Shown: positions 23,426 through 33,276, numbered from the stretch's first letter. The stretch: 37,570 nt of DNA from an uncultured Flavobacterium sp. (GCF_946479975.1 NZ_CAMLIX010000020.1:1-37570); one strand, 5' to 3'. Numbers and translations are program-made. The notes: generated from the letters alone by a model not told the origin.

Positions 23426-23451
23426 AAAATTTAATATCTCACAAAAAGTGC

Positions 23452-23459
23452 TATTTTTG
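23452..23459 (+). promoter_or_regulatory. Possible -7 element of the prolyl oligopeptidase promoter
   Basis: TATTTTTG matches TAnnTTTG and lies 20 bases before the ATG at 23480. A -33 TTG at the expected spacing is not seen, so the call is tentative. Confidence 0.4.
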
Positions 23460-23479
23460 TTACAACAGAAAAACTAATT

Positions 23480-25588
23480 ATGAAAAAAACTTTTTTATTA
23501 ATGGCAATTACAACTGCAGGAATTTCATTTGCTCAAAATAAAATTAAATACCCTGAAACCAAAAAAGGAGAAACTGTTGACGTTTATTTCGATACAAAAG
23601 TAAGCGACCCTTACCGCTGGCTTGAAGATGACAAATCTGCCGAAACTGGAGCTTGGGTAAAAGCTCAAAATGAAGTAACGTATGCGTATTTAGATAAAAT
23701 TCCGTTTCGTGAAGAACTTAAAAAACGAATGGAAACGCTTTGGAATTATGAGAAAATTAGCGCTCCTTTTACAGAAGGAAAATTTACTTATTATTCTAAA
23801 AACAACGGACTTCAAAACCAATCTGTAATTTATAGAAAAGACAAAAACGGAAAAGAAGAAGTTTTTCTTGATCCCAATACGTTTTCTAAAGATGGAACAA
23901 CTTCTCTTGGCGGTTTAGATTTTTCTAAAGACGGAAGCAAAGCTGCTTATGCGATTTCTGAAGGAGGAAGTGACTGGAGAAAAGTGATTCTTATTGATGC
24001 TCTTTCTAAAAAAGTCATAGAAGACACTTTGGTTGATGTAAAATTCAGCGGTATCTCTTGGCATGGAAATGAAGGTTTCTATTATTCAAGTTATGACAAG
24101 CCAAAAGGAAGCGAATTGTCTGCAAAAACAGATCAGCACAAATTGTATTTCCATAAATTGGGAACTTCTCAAAAAGAAGATAAAGTAATTTTTGGCGGAG
24201 ATCAAAAAAGAAGATATGTTAGCGGTTATGTTACTGAAGATGATCATTATTTGATTATTACTGCTGCAAACTCTACTTATGGAAATGAGTTATATATCAA
24301 GGATTTAACAAAACCAAATAGTCCAATTGTTACGATTATTGATAATTTCAACAGTTCTTATTCTATTATTGAAAATGAAGGAAGCAAATTGTTTATAGAA
24401 ACAGATTATAATGCTCCAAACGGACGCGTAGTTACTGTAGATGCTGCAAATCCGAAAATGGAAAACTGGAAAGATTTCATCAAAGAGACAGAAAATGTTC
24501 TTTCTCCTTCAACTGGTGCGGGATACTTTTTTGCCAATTATACAAAAGATGCTGTTTCTTTAGTAAAACAATACGATTACAGCGGCAAATTAATTCGTGA
24601 AATCAAACTTCCTGCTGTTGGAACTGCCGGCGGTTTTGGAGGAAAAAAAGACGAAAAAGTTTTATATTACAGCTTTACAAACTATACAACGCCTGGAAGT
24701 ATTTTTTCTTTTGAACCAAAATCTGGTAAATCTGAAGTGTATCAAAAACCAAAAGTAGATTTCAAAAGTGAAGATTATGAGTCAAAACAAGTGTTCTACA
24801 CTTCAAAAGACGGTACAAAAATTCCGATGATTATTACTTATAAAAAAGGAACAAAATTAGACGGTAAAAACCCAACAATTCTTTACGGTTACGGCGGATT
24901 CAATATTAATTTGACACCAAGTTTCAGTATTGCCAATGCTGTTTGGATGGAAAACGGAGGCGTTTATGCAGTTGCCAACTTAAGAGGAGGCGGTGAATAT
25001 GGTAAAAAATGGCACGATGCGGGAACAAAACTTCAAAAACAAAATGTATTTGATGATTTTATCGCTGCTGCAGAATATCTAATTGCTCAAAAATATACTT
25101 CATCAGATTATTTGGCAATTCGTGGAGGATCTAACGGAGGTTTATTAGTTGGGGCAACAATGACACAACGTCCAGATTTGATAAAAGTAGCTTTACCAGC
25201 CGTTGGAGTTATGGATATGCTTCGCTACAATGCTTTTACAGCTGGCGCAGGATGGGCTTTTGACTACGGAACGGCTCAAGACAGCAAAGAAATGTTCGAA
25301 TATTTAAAAGGATATTCTCCTGTTCACAATGTTAAAAAAGGAACTCATTATCCTGCTACAATGGTAACTACTGGAGATCATGACGATCGTGTAGTTCCAG
25401 CGCACAGTTTTAAATTTGCTTCTGAATTACAGGAAAAACAAGCTGGAGATAATCCGGTTTTGATTAGAATTGATGTTAAAGCAGGACACGGCGCAGGAAA
25501 ATCTGTTGCGGCTACAATTCAGGAAAATGTAGATATTCAAGCTTTTACACTTTACAATATGGGTTTTAAAGCTTTACCTAAGAAGTAG
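23480..25588 (+). CDS. Secreted prolyl oligopeptidase (peptidase family S9A)
   Basis: The 702-residue protein has a cleavable signal peptide (MKKTFLLMAITTAGISFAQ) and the S9A layout. A seven-bladed propeller (about 75-420) precedes an alpha/beta hydrolase domain formed by the N-terminal segment and residues from about 425 on. The catalytic Ser551 is in RGGSNGGLLVGA, the Asp is D635 or D636 in GDHDDRVVPAHS, and the His is H670 in KAGHGAGK. Further conserved motifs are DPYRWLED near the N-terminus and YGYGGFNI and LRGGGEYGKKWH in the hydrolase domain. It cleaves short peptides after proline and probably acts in the periplasm or outside the cell. It appears monocistronic, flanked by palindromic repeats. 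Confidence 0.96.
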   Translation: MKKTFLLMAITTAGISFAQNKIKYPETKKGETVDVYFDTKVSDPYRWLEDDKSAETGAWVKAQNEVTYAYLDKIPFREELKKRMETLWNYEKISAPFTEGKFTYYSKNNGLQNQSVIYRKDKNGKEEVFLDPNTFSKDGTTSLGGLDFSKDGSKAAYAISEGGSDWRKVILIDALSKKVIEDTLVDVKFSGISWHGNEGFYYSSYDKPKGSELSAKTDQHKLYFHKLGTSQKEDKVIFGGDQKRRYVSGYVTEDDHYLIITAANSTYGNELYIKDLTKPNSPIVTIIDNFNSSYSIIENEGSKLFIETDYNAPNGRVVTVDAANPKMENWKDFIKETENVLSPSTGAGYFFANYTKDAVSLVKQYDYSGKLIREIKLPAVGTAGGFGGKKDEKVLYYSFTNYTTPGSIFSFEPKSGKSEVYQKPKVDFKSEDYESKQVFYTSKDGTKIPMIITYKKGTKLDGKNPTILYGYGGFNINLTPSFSIANAVWMENGGVYAVANLRGGGEYGKKWHDAGTKLQKQNVFDDFIAAAEYLIAQKYTSSDYLAIRGGSNGGLLVGATMTQRPDLIKVALPAVGVMDMLRYNAFTAGAGWAFDYGTAQDSKEMFEYLKGYSPVHNVKKGTHYPATMVTTGDHDDRVVPAHSFKFASELQEKQAGDNPVLIRIDVKAGHGAGKSVAATIQENVDIQAFTLYNMGFKALPKK

Positions 25589-25609
25589 GACTTTTAAACT
25601 AGATTTTTT

Positions 25610-25858
25610 TTAGCCACGAATTCACGAATTATTTCCTGAATCTTGTGGCTAATTTTTTGCCTTAAATTTCACAAATTTTATTTTTTTGTTTCACGCAGAT
25701 TTGGCAGATTTAGGCAGATCTAAATTGATTTATTTAAAAAAATCTGCGCGCATCTGCTTAAATCATTTTAAATCTGCGTGAAATATTAGTGTAATTAGTA
25801 AAACTCAACATTTGTTTTGCACTCATCGATTAAAATAAATTCGTGAATTCGTGGCTAA
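25610..25858. repeat. Composite palindrome filling a 322-bp gap: GCCACGAATT outer arms around a CGCAGATTT element
   Basis: The outer left arm at 25610-25634 begins TTAGCCACGAATTCACGAAT. The right arm at 25833-25858 is its reverse complement with one extra base. Inside lies a CGCAGATTT palindrome, with left arm 25689-25719 beginning TTTCACGCAGATTTGGCAGA and right arm 25740-25784 ending AAATCTGCGTGAAAT. A partial outer half-site TTGTGGCTAA also occurs at 25643-25652. The gap between the peptidase and oxidoreductase genes (25589-25910) holds little else apart from a TAAATTTG box at 25883-25890 that may be the -7 element of the next gene. Confidence 0.8.
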
Positions 25859-25910
25859 CTTTTTTATGCAAAGCTTTTATACTAAATTTGAGAAACTAAA
25901 AACTTAAACG

Positions 25911-26903
25911 ATGGAAAATATAAAATGGGGAATTATTGGCTGCGGTAATGTAACCGAAGTAAAAAGCGGACCAGCATTTCAAAAAGCTCCAAATTCTGCT
26001 TTAGTTGCCGTTATGCGAAGAGACGCAGCACTTGCTGAAGATTATGCCAAACGTCATAACGTTGCAAAATGGTATTCAAATGCAGAAGATTTGATTAATG
26101 ATCCAGAAGTTGATGCCGTTTATATTGCTACTCCTCCATCTTCTCATAAAGAATATACGATTTTATGCGCTAAAGCAGGAAAACCTGTTTACGTAGAAAA
26201 ACCAATGGCTTTGACTTTTGAAGAATGCAACGAAATGATCAGTGTTTGTAAAGAACACAACGTTCCTTTGTTTGTTGCTTATTACAGAAGAGCTTTGCCT
26301 CGTTTTTTAAAAATTAAAGAAATAATTGACGAAGGAAAATTAGGAACGATCAGACATGTAAATTGTGTTTTATATCATCCTTTTGAAGCGCGTTACGATG
26401 ACGAAATCAATCTTCCTTGGACGGTTTTACCGCATATTTCTGGTGGCGGAATTTTTGTCGATTTAGCTTGTCATACTTTAGATTTCTTAGATTTTGTTTT
26501 AGGTCCGATAAAATCAGTTCGCGGACATGCCACTTCTCAATTAAAAGCGTATCCTGCCGAAGATGCTGTTTCTATGTCATTCTTATTCGAAAACGGAATT
26601 CACGGAACAGGCTTATGGAATTTTGGAAGTTTCGAAAGATATGATAATGCCGAAATTGTAGGTGATAAAGGAAAAATCTCTTTTTCTACTTTTGGAAATG
26701 ATCCAATTCACATTCAATATGCAAATGGAGAAAAAGAAAGTATTACAATAGAAAATCCGCTTCATATTCAACAACCCTTTATTGAAACCGTTATGTCCGA
26801 ACTTTTAGGTACTGGAACTTCTCCATCAAAAGGAACTTCTGGCGCAAGAACAACATGGGTTATCGATCAAGTTTTGAAGGAGTTTAGAGAAGCTTCAAAA
26901 TAA
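25911..26903 (+). CDS. Gfo/Idh/MocA-family oxidoreductase
   Basis: The 330-residue protein has the N-terminal Rossmann motif (WGIIGCGNVTEVKSGPAFQK) that binds NAD(P). The family signature Lys is in VYVEKPMALTFEECNEM (about residue 97), and a C-terminal alpha/beta domain includes GGGIFVDLACHTLDFLDFVL with the catalytic His region. Members oxidise or reduce sugars, inositols and related compounds; the substrate here cannot be told from sequence. Length is typical and no signal peptide is present, so it is cytosolic. Neither neighbour is a sugar-utilisation gene, and there is no operon context to suggest the substrate. Confidence 0.93.
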   Translation: MENIKWGIIGCGNVTEVKSGPAFQKAPNSALVAVMRRDAALAEDYAKRHNVAKWYSNAEDLINDPEVDAVYIATPPSSHKEYTILCAKAGKPVYVEKPMALTFEECNEMISVCKEHNVPLFVAYYRRALPRFLKIKEIIDEGKLGTIRHVNCVLYHPFEARYDDEINLPWTVLPHISGGGIFVDLACHTLDFLDFVLGPIKSVRGHATSQLKAYPAEDAVSMSFLFENGIHGTGLWNFGSFERYDNAEIVGDKGKISFSTFGNDPIHIQYANGEKESITIENPLHIQQPFIETVMSELLGTGTSPSKGTSGARTTWVIDQVLKEFREASK

Positions 26904-26915
26904 TAATTTTTCAGA

Positions 26916-27001
26916 GTCATTGCGAGGAACGAAGCAATCACATTTTGCAAATCAAACTTTGACGTTATAAATAGTATGATTGCTTCGTTCCTCGCAATGA
27001 C
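26916..27001. repeat. Long perfect inverted repeat (GTCATTGCGAGGAACGAAGC family)
   Basis: Arms of 25 bp at 26916-26940 and 26977-27001 are perfect reverse complements, starting GTCATTGCGAGGAACGAAGC. They flank a 36-base AT-rich spacer. I recall similar GTCATTGCGAGG...GAAGCAATC repeats from intergenic regions of unrelated bacteria. It lies between convergent genes, beside a separate terminator. Confidence 0.85.
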
Positions 27002-27006
27002 ATAAC

Positions 27007-27042
27007 AAAAAAGAGGATATTCTATCGAATATCCTCTTTTTT
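27007..27042. terminator. Bidirectional intrinsic terminator
   Basis: AAAAAAGAGGATATTC at 27007-27022 pairs perfectly with GAATATCCTCTTTTTT at 27027-27042 around a 4-base loop. It separates the oxidoreductase gene from the convergent outer-membrane protein gene and has T-tracts in both directions. Confidence 0.92.
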
Positions 27043-27064
27043 AAAACTATAAAGCAAAATAAAA

Positions 27065-27988
27065 TTATAGACTATATTTAAGACCTAAAGTTAATCCTAG
27101 ACCAGAAATTCCAACGTAAGAACTTAATTCATCCATTGGTTTTGTTTGATCAACACCGTTAGGATTTGTCTGAGCATTGTTTGAATTAACATCTAAACTA
27201 TCTCTGTAATTAGTATGAATTTGAGCTGTTGTTCTTCCTGCTAATGCATCATTTCCATTTTGAGTAAATTTAGTAGTCTCTTTACTTTTTCCATGCACTG
27301 TAAAATTACGGTATTCTAATTCTGCAAAGGCTGAAATATGTGCTCCTAATTTATAAGAAGTACCTAAAGCTGCAGAAAATCCTATAGTTGGATTCGGTTT
27401 TACTTTATCTACACTATGAACTGCTACTGTCGCTGGATTTGCAACTCCTGTAGGTGCAATAGCATCAGTTGTAATTTCCAAATCACCGTGAATCGGAACT
27501 AAAACACCAACTTTAGTATAAGGTTCAAAACCATGTGCTTCACCTAAAAACATTACAAGTGCAGGAGCTACATCAAAAGCTTTAATTTCACCAACTGATT
27601 TAAAATTATAAACTGGTTTTCCTCCTGATACAAAAATTGCATCAGTAGTAGTTTGCGCCATTTTCTTATCATTACTGCTATAATAATTAACTCCCAATTC
27701 AACTCCTAAACGTGTTGAAAAACGGTAACCAGCAGTTATTCCAGTTCTGAAACCTTGTCCAAATGAACCTGTAATACTTTTTTCAGAAACTAATTTTCCT
27801 CCTACATAAGTTCTATCTAAAGCTGCATTTCCTCCAACAGTTGGAAACTCAGTAGAAGCTGTTTGATTAAAATAAGATCCACCTAATTTAAAATACCAAC
27901 TTTCTGGTTTATCTGCTTTTTCTGTTGTCTGAGCTACTGAAGCCATAGAGCAAACTAACAATCCTAATAAAAATAGGTTCTTTTTCAT
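27065..27988 (-). CDS. Outer-membrane beta-barrel protein
   Basis: The 307-residue protein has a signal peptide (MKKNLFLLGLLVCSMASVAQ). Strand-like stretches follow, typical of small outer-membrane barrels (WYFKLGGSYFNQTAS, FRTGITAGYRFSTRLGVELG, FEPYTKVGVLVPIHGDLEI, PTIGFSAALGTSYKLGAHIS, FAELEYRNFTVHGKSKE), and the C-terminal strand LGLTLGLKYSL ends in an aromatic pair plus Leu. It resembles OmpA-like or OMP_b-brl proteins without a periplasmic domain. A TAAGTTTG box on the minus strand at 28019-28012, 24 bases before the start, could be its -7 element. The function is unknown; such proteins are often abundant structural porin-like proteins. Confidence 0.88.
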   Translation of the reverse strand: MKKNLFLLGLLVCSMASVAQTTEKADKPESWYFKLGGSYFNQTASTEFPTVGGNAALDRTYVGGKLVSEKSITGSFGQGFRTGITAGYRFSTRLGVELGVNYYSSNDKKMAQTTTDAIFVSGGKPVYNFKSVGEIKAFDVAPALVMFLGEAHGFEPYTKVGVLVPIHGDLEITTDAIAPTGVANPATVAVHSVDKVKPNPTIGFSAALGTSYKLGAHISAFAELEYRNFTVHGKSKETTKFTQNGNDALAGRTTAQIHTNYRDSLDVNSNNAQTNPNGVDQTKPMDELSSYVGISGLGLTLGLKYSL

Positions 27989-28166
27989 AATTCTGATTTA
28001 ATTGTTTTATACAAACTTAGATTATTTTTAACATATCCTTAAGTTTGTAAAGTTAGACTTGGAACGAAATCGTTGTAATTTTGGACAATATTACTAAAAA
28101 ACTATTATGCGTGCATATTTTTAACATTAAAATTTAACATGTGTCTAAATTTTAACTGTTAAATTT

Positions 28167-31100
28167 TTAGTTCAATTTAAAATTAATCTGCATTTTCTCC
28201 AATTCCTGCAATAATTCAGTAGAAATTTTGATCTTTACTCGTCTACTCGGCAGTGTTAATTTGGTTACTACTTTAATTTCTTCTACCTCGTTGACTTCTT
28301 GTATTTTGGTGTCTTCAATCAAAACATCATCATTGTCATTTTCTTCTTGAAAAACAGCATCTTCAGTTTCCTCAAAATCAGTTGGCGTTTCGACCTCAAC
28401 GAGACGTTTTATTTTTTCTAATTCCATGATTTCAAAAATCACTGAATTCTCTCCTTTATTTTCACTAAATAGATGACTCAGCCTATGAATAAATTCTGCC
28501 TGTAAATCTTTAATATTTAATAAGAGAATTAATTTTTTAGAGAAAGCTTCTAAAATATCTTGCAACTGACGAATTTCGACAAACTGCATTCGCGGATCCG
28601 ATTTTTTTCCTGTATCATGATTCACCCAGCCGTCTTTTATATTAATTTTTAAGTAAGCAAAATTGTTCTGAATTAGGAAATGGCGGAATTTTAAATATTC
28701 TTCTCCAAAAATCTTAAACTCATAACTTTCGTCATAACCTTCTAAATTGAAAACAGCCCAGCCTTTTCCGTTTTTAGCAACACGATGCTGCACGTTATTG
28801 ATAATTCCGGCGAAGTTTAGATTTTTCCCTACGTATTCATTCATACTTTTCAAAGCTTCTAAACGAGCGTTGCAGAAGTATTTCATCTCAAATCTAAAAT
28901 CGTCCAGCGGATGTCCAGAAATATAAATTCCGACAACTTCTTTCTCTTTTGCGAGTTTTTCCATTGTACTCCAGTCTTCACATGGTGGTACAACTGGCTC
29001 AGCAATTTGCACTTCGCTGGCTTCTCCAAACAAACTTACCTGTGATGAATTTTCGTTTTCCTGAAACTTCGACCCGTAACGCATTGCTTTTTCGTAGAAC
29101 GTAATTCCGTCACCATCATCATGGAAATATTGCGCTCTGGTTGTCCCTTCAAACGAATCAAAACCTCCAGCAAGCGCTAAGTTTTCAATCGCTTTTTTGT
29201 TGGCCGCACGCAAATCAATTCGCTTCGCCAAATCAAAAATCGATTTATATCTTCCGTCTTTTCTATTTTCTACAATCGTTTCTACAGCTCCAGAACCAAC
29301 ACCTTTAATTGCTCCCATTCCGAAACGAACAGCATAATCGTCGTTTACGGTAAATTTATAGTACGATTCGTTTACGCAAGGTCCTAAAACTTGCAATCCC
29401 ATACGTTTACATTCTTCCATAAAAAACGAAACTTGTTTGATATCGTTCATGTTATTCGAAAGTACCGCTGCCATATATTCTGCGGGATAATGCGCTTTTA
29501 AATAAGCCGTTTGATAAGCAATCCACGCATAACAAGTCGAGTGCGATTTGTTGAAGGCGTAACTTGCAAAGGCTTCCCAGTCTTTCCAGATTTTCTCGAG
29601 AATTTTTGCATCGTGACCTTTTGCCGCAGCTTGCTCGACAAACTTAGGTTTCATTTTATCTAGCACTTCAATTTGCTTTTTACCCATTGCCTTACGCAAA
29701 ACGTCAGCATCACCTTTTGAAAATCCAGCCAAAGATTGAGATAAAAGCATTACTTGCTCTTGGTAAACAGTAATTCCGTATGTTTCTCCCAGGTATTCTT
29801 CACAAGCATCTAAATCGTATTTGATTTCTTCTTCGCCGTTTTTTCTTCGAACGAAAGACGGAATATATTCAATTGGTCCTGGACGATACAAGGCATTCAT
29901 GGCAATTAAATCTCCAAAAACCGTCGGCTTCAGATCTTTCATGTATTTCTGCATTCCGGGTGACTCGTATTGGAAAATTCCAACTGTTTCACCTCTTTGG
30001 AAAAGTGCATACGTTTCTTCGTCATCAATCGGGAAAGTATCAGGATCCAGATCAATTCCTGTTCTGTATTTTACCAGTTTAACGGTATCTTTTATCAGGG
30101 TAAGGGTCTTCAGACCCAAAAAGTCCATTTTCAACAATCCGGCACTTTCTGCAACCGAGTTATCGAACTGTGTTACATATAAATCTGAATCTTTTGCGGT
30201 TGTAACTGGAACGTAATTCGTAATATCCGATGGCGTAATGATTACCCCGCAGGCGTGAATTCCCGTGTTACGCATCGATCCTTCCAGAATTTTTGCCTGC
30301 TGAATGGTTTCTCCAGCCAAATCCCCTTCATTGGCAATGGCGATTAATTCTTTTACAAGTTCAAATTCATCAGCGCCTTTTAATGCTTTCTTAACCTCGT
30401 CCTCTGATTCAGAAAGAAAACGTGCCAGATTCCATTTTCCCGGCATCATTCCCGGAATCAATTTTGCAATTCTATCGGCTTCAAATAAAGGTAAGTCCAA
30501 TACACGCGCCGTATCACGAATCGCCGATTTGGTTGCCATTTTACCATAAGTGATAATCTGCGCCACCTGTTTTTGACCGTATTTATTGATTACGTAATCC
30601 ATTACACGTCCACGACCCTCGTCATCAAAGTCGATATCAATATCGGGCATCGATACACGGTCAGGATTTAGGAAACGCTCAAAAAGCAAATCGTATTTAA
30701 TCGGGTCAATATTCGTAATTCCGAGACAATAAGCAACGGCAGAACCCGCTGCAGATCCACGGCCAGGACCAACCGAAACGTCCATTTTTCTAGCTTCGGC
30801 GATGAAATCCTGTACAATCAAAAAGTATCCCGGATATCCTGAATTCGAAATCGTTAATAATTCAAAATCCAAACGTTCCTGAATCGATTCGGTAATTTCG
30901 CCATATCTTCTTTTGGCACCTTCCATTGTAAGGTGGCGTAAATAAGCATTTTCACCACGAACGCCATTGTCCTTTTCATCTTCAGGATCCACAAAATCTT
31001 GCGGAATATCAAATTTAGGAAGCAATACATCGCGGTAAAGCGAATAAATTTCTACTTTATCGACAATTTCCTGAATGTTGATAATGGCTTCGGGAATATC

Positions 31101-32708
31101 AGAAAAGAGTTTTTTCATCTCGTCTTGCGACTTGAAATAGTATTCCTGATTTGGAAGTCCGTAACGGTAACCACGGCCACGACCAATTGGCGTTGCTTGT
31201 TTTTCACCGTCTTTTACACACAATAAAATATCGTGCGCATTGGCATCTTCTTTATTTAAATAATAGGTATTATTGGTCGCAATTAATTTGACATTATGCT
31301 TTTGCGAAAACTCAATCAATGTTTTGTTGACACGATTTTCATCTTCCTGATTGTGGCGCATCAATTCGAGATAAAAATCATCTCCAAATTGCTCCTTCCA
31401 CCAAATCAAAGCTTCTTCGGCTTGGTTTTCACCAATATTCAAGATTTTACTCGGAATTTCTCCATATAAATTCCCAGACAAAACCATGATATCGTCCTTA
31501 TATTGCTCAACGATTTTTCGGTCAATCCTTGGAACATAATAAAATCCGTTTGTAAAAGCGATTGAAGACATTTTAGCCAAATTATGATAACCGGCTTTAT
31601 TCTTCGCCATCAAAACAACCTGATAACCGTTGTCTTTTTTACTTTTATCTAAATGATTTTCGCAAATATTAAATTCACATCCAACAATGGGTTTGATTTC
31701 GGTTTCTGTTGGTGCTGAACCAGCTTCAACCAAAGCTTTGTTTTTTCCAGATGCTGCTTTATTATGATTCATAACGGCGCTCACGAAATGGAAAGCACCC
31801 ATCATGTTTCCAGTATCAGTCATGGCAACTGCCGGCATTCCGTTTTTGGCTGTAGCCGAAACAATATTTCCAATTCCGATAGTGGATTGAAGAACCGAAA
31901 ACTGGGTATGATTATGTAAGTGCGAAAATTTAGCCGCTTTAAAATCAGCTTTATCTTCTTCTGAAACTACTGTTGGTATATCATCAACTTGTAAAGCTTT
32001 AATCTGCTCTCTGATTTTATCAGAAGCCGCTTTTAAATTGATGTGTTTTAAACCAATTAAAGGAAATTCTACAGGATTTCTTTCTTGAAATTCTTTAAAA
32101 TATTCTTTAGGAACATCTAATTCTTCTTTGGTAAAAACTTCTCTTCTAACCAGTTCTAAGAAACAACGCGTAGTTGCCTCAACGTCGGCAGTTGCGTTGT
32201 GCGCTTCTGCGAAAGGTTTGTTAAAAAGATATTCGTGTAATTCGGTCAAAGTCGGAAGTTTATATCTTCCTCCACGACCTCCAGGGAGTTGCAATAACGA
32301 TGCGGTAACTTCGGTACACGTATCCAAAACCGGCATTGAACTCATTTGAGATTCCACTCCCATTCTATGGAATTCGGCTCCCATAATATTAACGTCGAAA
32401 CCTAAATTCTGACCAACGATAAATTTGGTTTTGCTTAACGCGATATTGAATTTCTCTAAAACTTCGGCCAGCGTAATTCCATCGGCTTCAGCCAATTCAG
32501 TCGAAATTCCGTGAATACGTTCGGCGTCGTACGGAATATTAAATCCGTCTGGTTTTACCAAATAATCCTGATGTTCGATCAGCGTTCCCATCTCGTCATG
32601 CAATTGCCATGCGATTTGTATACAGCGAGGCCAGTTATCAGAATCTGTAATTGGCGCGTCCCAGCGTTTTGGTAATCCGGTTGTTTCGGTATCGAATATT
32701 AAATACAT
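28167..32708 (-). CDS. dnaE: DNA polymerase III alpha subunit with N-terminal 3'-5' exonuclease domain
   Basis: The 1513-residue protein is longer than the usual DnaE (about 1160) because a DnaQ-like exonuclease (about 1-195) is fused to its N-terminus. The exonuclease shows ExoI FDTETTG (D6, E8), ExoII GQNLGFDVNIM and ExoIII HNATADVEAT. The PHP domain starts near residue 263 (HLHNHTQFSVL). The C-family polymerase palm has MPDIDIDFDDEGRGRVMDYV (about 685-704). Fingers, helix-hairpin-helix, beta-binding and OB-fold (about 1290-1370) regions follow, with a charged C-terminal tail. It is the replicative polymerase, and fused proofreading may replace a separate epsilon subunit. The start at 32708 begins the exonuclease fold directly (MYLIFDTETTG). 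Confidence 0.96.
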   Translation of the reverse strand: MYLIFDTETTGLPKRWDAPITDSDNWPRCIQIAWQLHDEMGTLIEHQDYLVKPDGFNIPYDAERIHGISTELAEADGITLAEVLEKFNIALSKTKFIVGQNLGFDVNIMGAEFHRMGVESQMSSMPVLDTCTEVTASLLQLPGGRGGRYKLPTLTELHEYLFNKPFAEAHNATADVEATTRCFLELVRREVFTKEELDVPKEYFKEFQERNPVEFPLIGLKHINLKAASDKIREQIKALQVDDIPTVVSEEDKADFKAAKFSHLHNHTQFSVLQSTIGIGNIVSATAKNGMPAVAMTDTGNMMGAFHFVSAVMNHNKAASGKNKALVEAGSAPTETEIKPIVGCEFNICENHLDKSKKDNGYQVVLMAKNKAGYHNLAKMSSIAFTNGFYYVPRIDRKIVEQYKDDIMVLSGNLYGEIPSKILNIGENQAEEALIWWKEQFGDDFYLELMRHNQEDENRVNKTLIEFSQKHNVKLIATNNTYYLNKEDANAHDILLCVKDGEKQATPIGRGRGYRYGLPNQEYYFKSQDEMKKLFSDIPEAIINIQEIVDKVEIYSLYRDVLLPKFDIPQDFVDPEDEKDNGVRGENAYLRHLTMEGAKRRYGEITESIQERLDFELLTISNSGYPGYFLIVQDFIAEARKMDVSVGPGRGSAAGSAVAYCLGITNIDPIKYDLLFERFLNPDRVSMPDIDIDFDDEGRGRVMDYVINKYGQKQVAQIITYGKMATKSAIRDTARVLDLPLFEADRIAKLIPGMMPGKWNLARFLSESEDEVKKALKGADEFELVKELIAIANEGDLAGETIQQAKILEGSMRNTGIHACGVIITPSDITNYVPVTTAKDSDLYVTQFDNSVAESAGLLKMDFLGLKTLTLIKDTVKLVKYRTGIDLDPDTFPIDDEETYALFQRGETVGIFQYESPGMQKYMKDLKPTVFGDLIAMNALYRPGPIEYIPSFVRRKNGEEEIKYDLDACEEYLGETYGITVYQEQVMLLSQSLAGFSKGDADVLRKAMGKKQIEVLDKMKPKFVEQAAAKGHDAKILEKIWKDWEAFASYAFNKSHSTCYAWIAYQTAYLKAHYPAEYMAAVLSNNMNDIKQVSFFMEECKRMGLQVLGPCVNESYYKFTVNDDYAVRFGMGAIKGVGSGAVETIVENRKDGRYKSIFDLAKRIDLRAANKKAIENLALAGGFDSFEGTTRAQYFHDDGDGITFYEKAMRYGSKFQENENSSQVSLFGEASEVQIAEPVVPPCEDWSTMEKLAKEKEVVGIYISGHPLDDFRFEMKYFCNARLEALKSMNEYVGKNLNFAGIINNVQHRVAKNGKGWAVFNLEGYDESYEFKIFGEEYLKFRHFLIQNNFAYLKINIKDGWVNHDTGKKSDPRMQFVEIRQLQDILEAFSKKLILLLNIKDLQAEFIHRLSHLFSENKGENSVIFEIMELEKIKRLVEVETPTDFEETEDAVFQEENDNDDVLIEDTKIQEVNEVEEIKVVTKLTLPSRRVKIKISTELLQELEKMQINFKLN

Positions 32709-33276
32709 AGAGTTGTAAAAATCAAAATTTTAAGTTCCAAATTCCGAAATTTTCATATTATAAAACATTGACAACATGCAACATACAAAAATGTGAAATG
32801 AAAAGTGGAAGGAATTCAAATTTACGATTTTTTTGGAGAAAGAAAATGGAAAATTTCCCTAAACAACATTCTTATTTAATCGTCAGTTTTTCTCTTAAAA
32901 ATTATAAAATTTCATAAAAATACACCTTTTGGATGTCGTAGATTTTGCTCGTTTATCGATTCTAAATAACACTTATAAAACAGCTTTAAAACTTTAAAAA
33001 AAGAACTAAAACAACTACTTTAGAAAGAAATTAAAACTAACAATTATTACTTTTTTTATTCAATTTGTTACATATTTTCAAATAAAACACTCTATTTTAT
33101 AGCAGTTTTGAGATAAATTTGCAAACTATTAAAACAAAAAACAATTAAGGAAAATTAAAGCCGAAAAAGAAAAGTAAAATCAATTTTTAAATCATTTTTC
33201 TTCCAAATTTTAGTTTACAAAAGCGCATTTGCAATTTGTAATTTAGTTTGGGTATCGTATATAATGAAATATCGAA
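32709..33276. other. Long AT-rich intergenic region between dnaE and the leuC operon
   Basis: The divergent dnaE and leuC genes are separated by 665 bp, of which the last 97 hold the leuC promoter and leader ORF. The remaining 568 bp are very AT-rich, with no convincing ORF, palindrome or RNA. A TAAATTTG box at 33114-33121 could be a second, distal -7 element for leuC, but it has no matching -33 TTG. The dnaE promoter must lie at the left end; I could not place it. Confidence 0.6.

Noticed and set aside
29821..30216. 131-codon open frame on the plus strand
   Set aside because: It is antisense to the dnaE coding region; its composition reflects the complementary strand.
33114..33121. TAAATTTG as a second leuC promoter
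   Set aside because: No TTG at the expected -33 spacing; such boxes arise by chance in AT-rich DNA.
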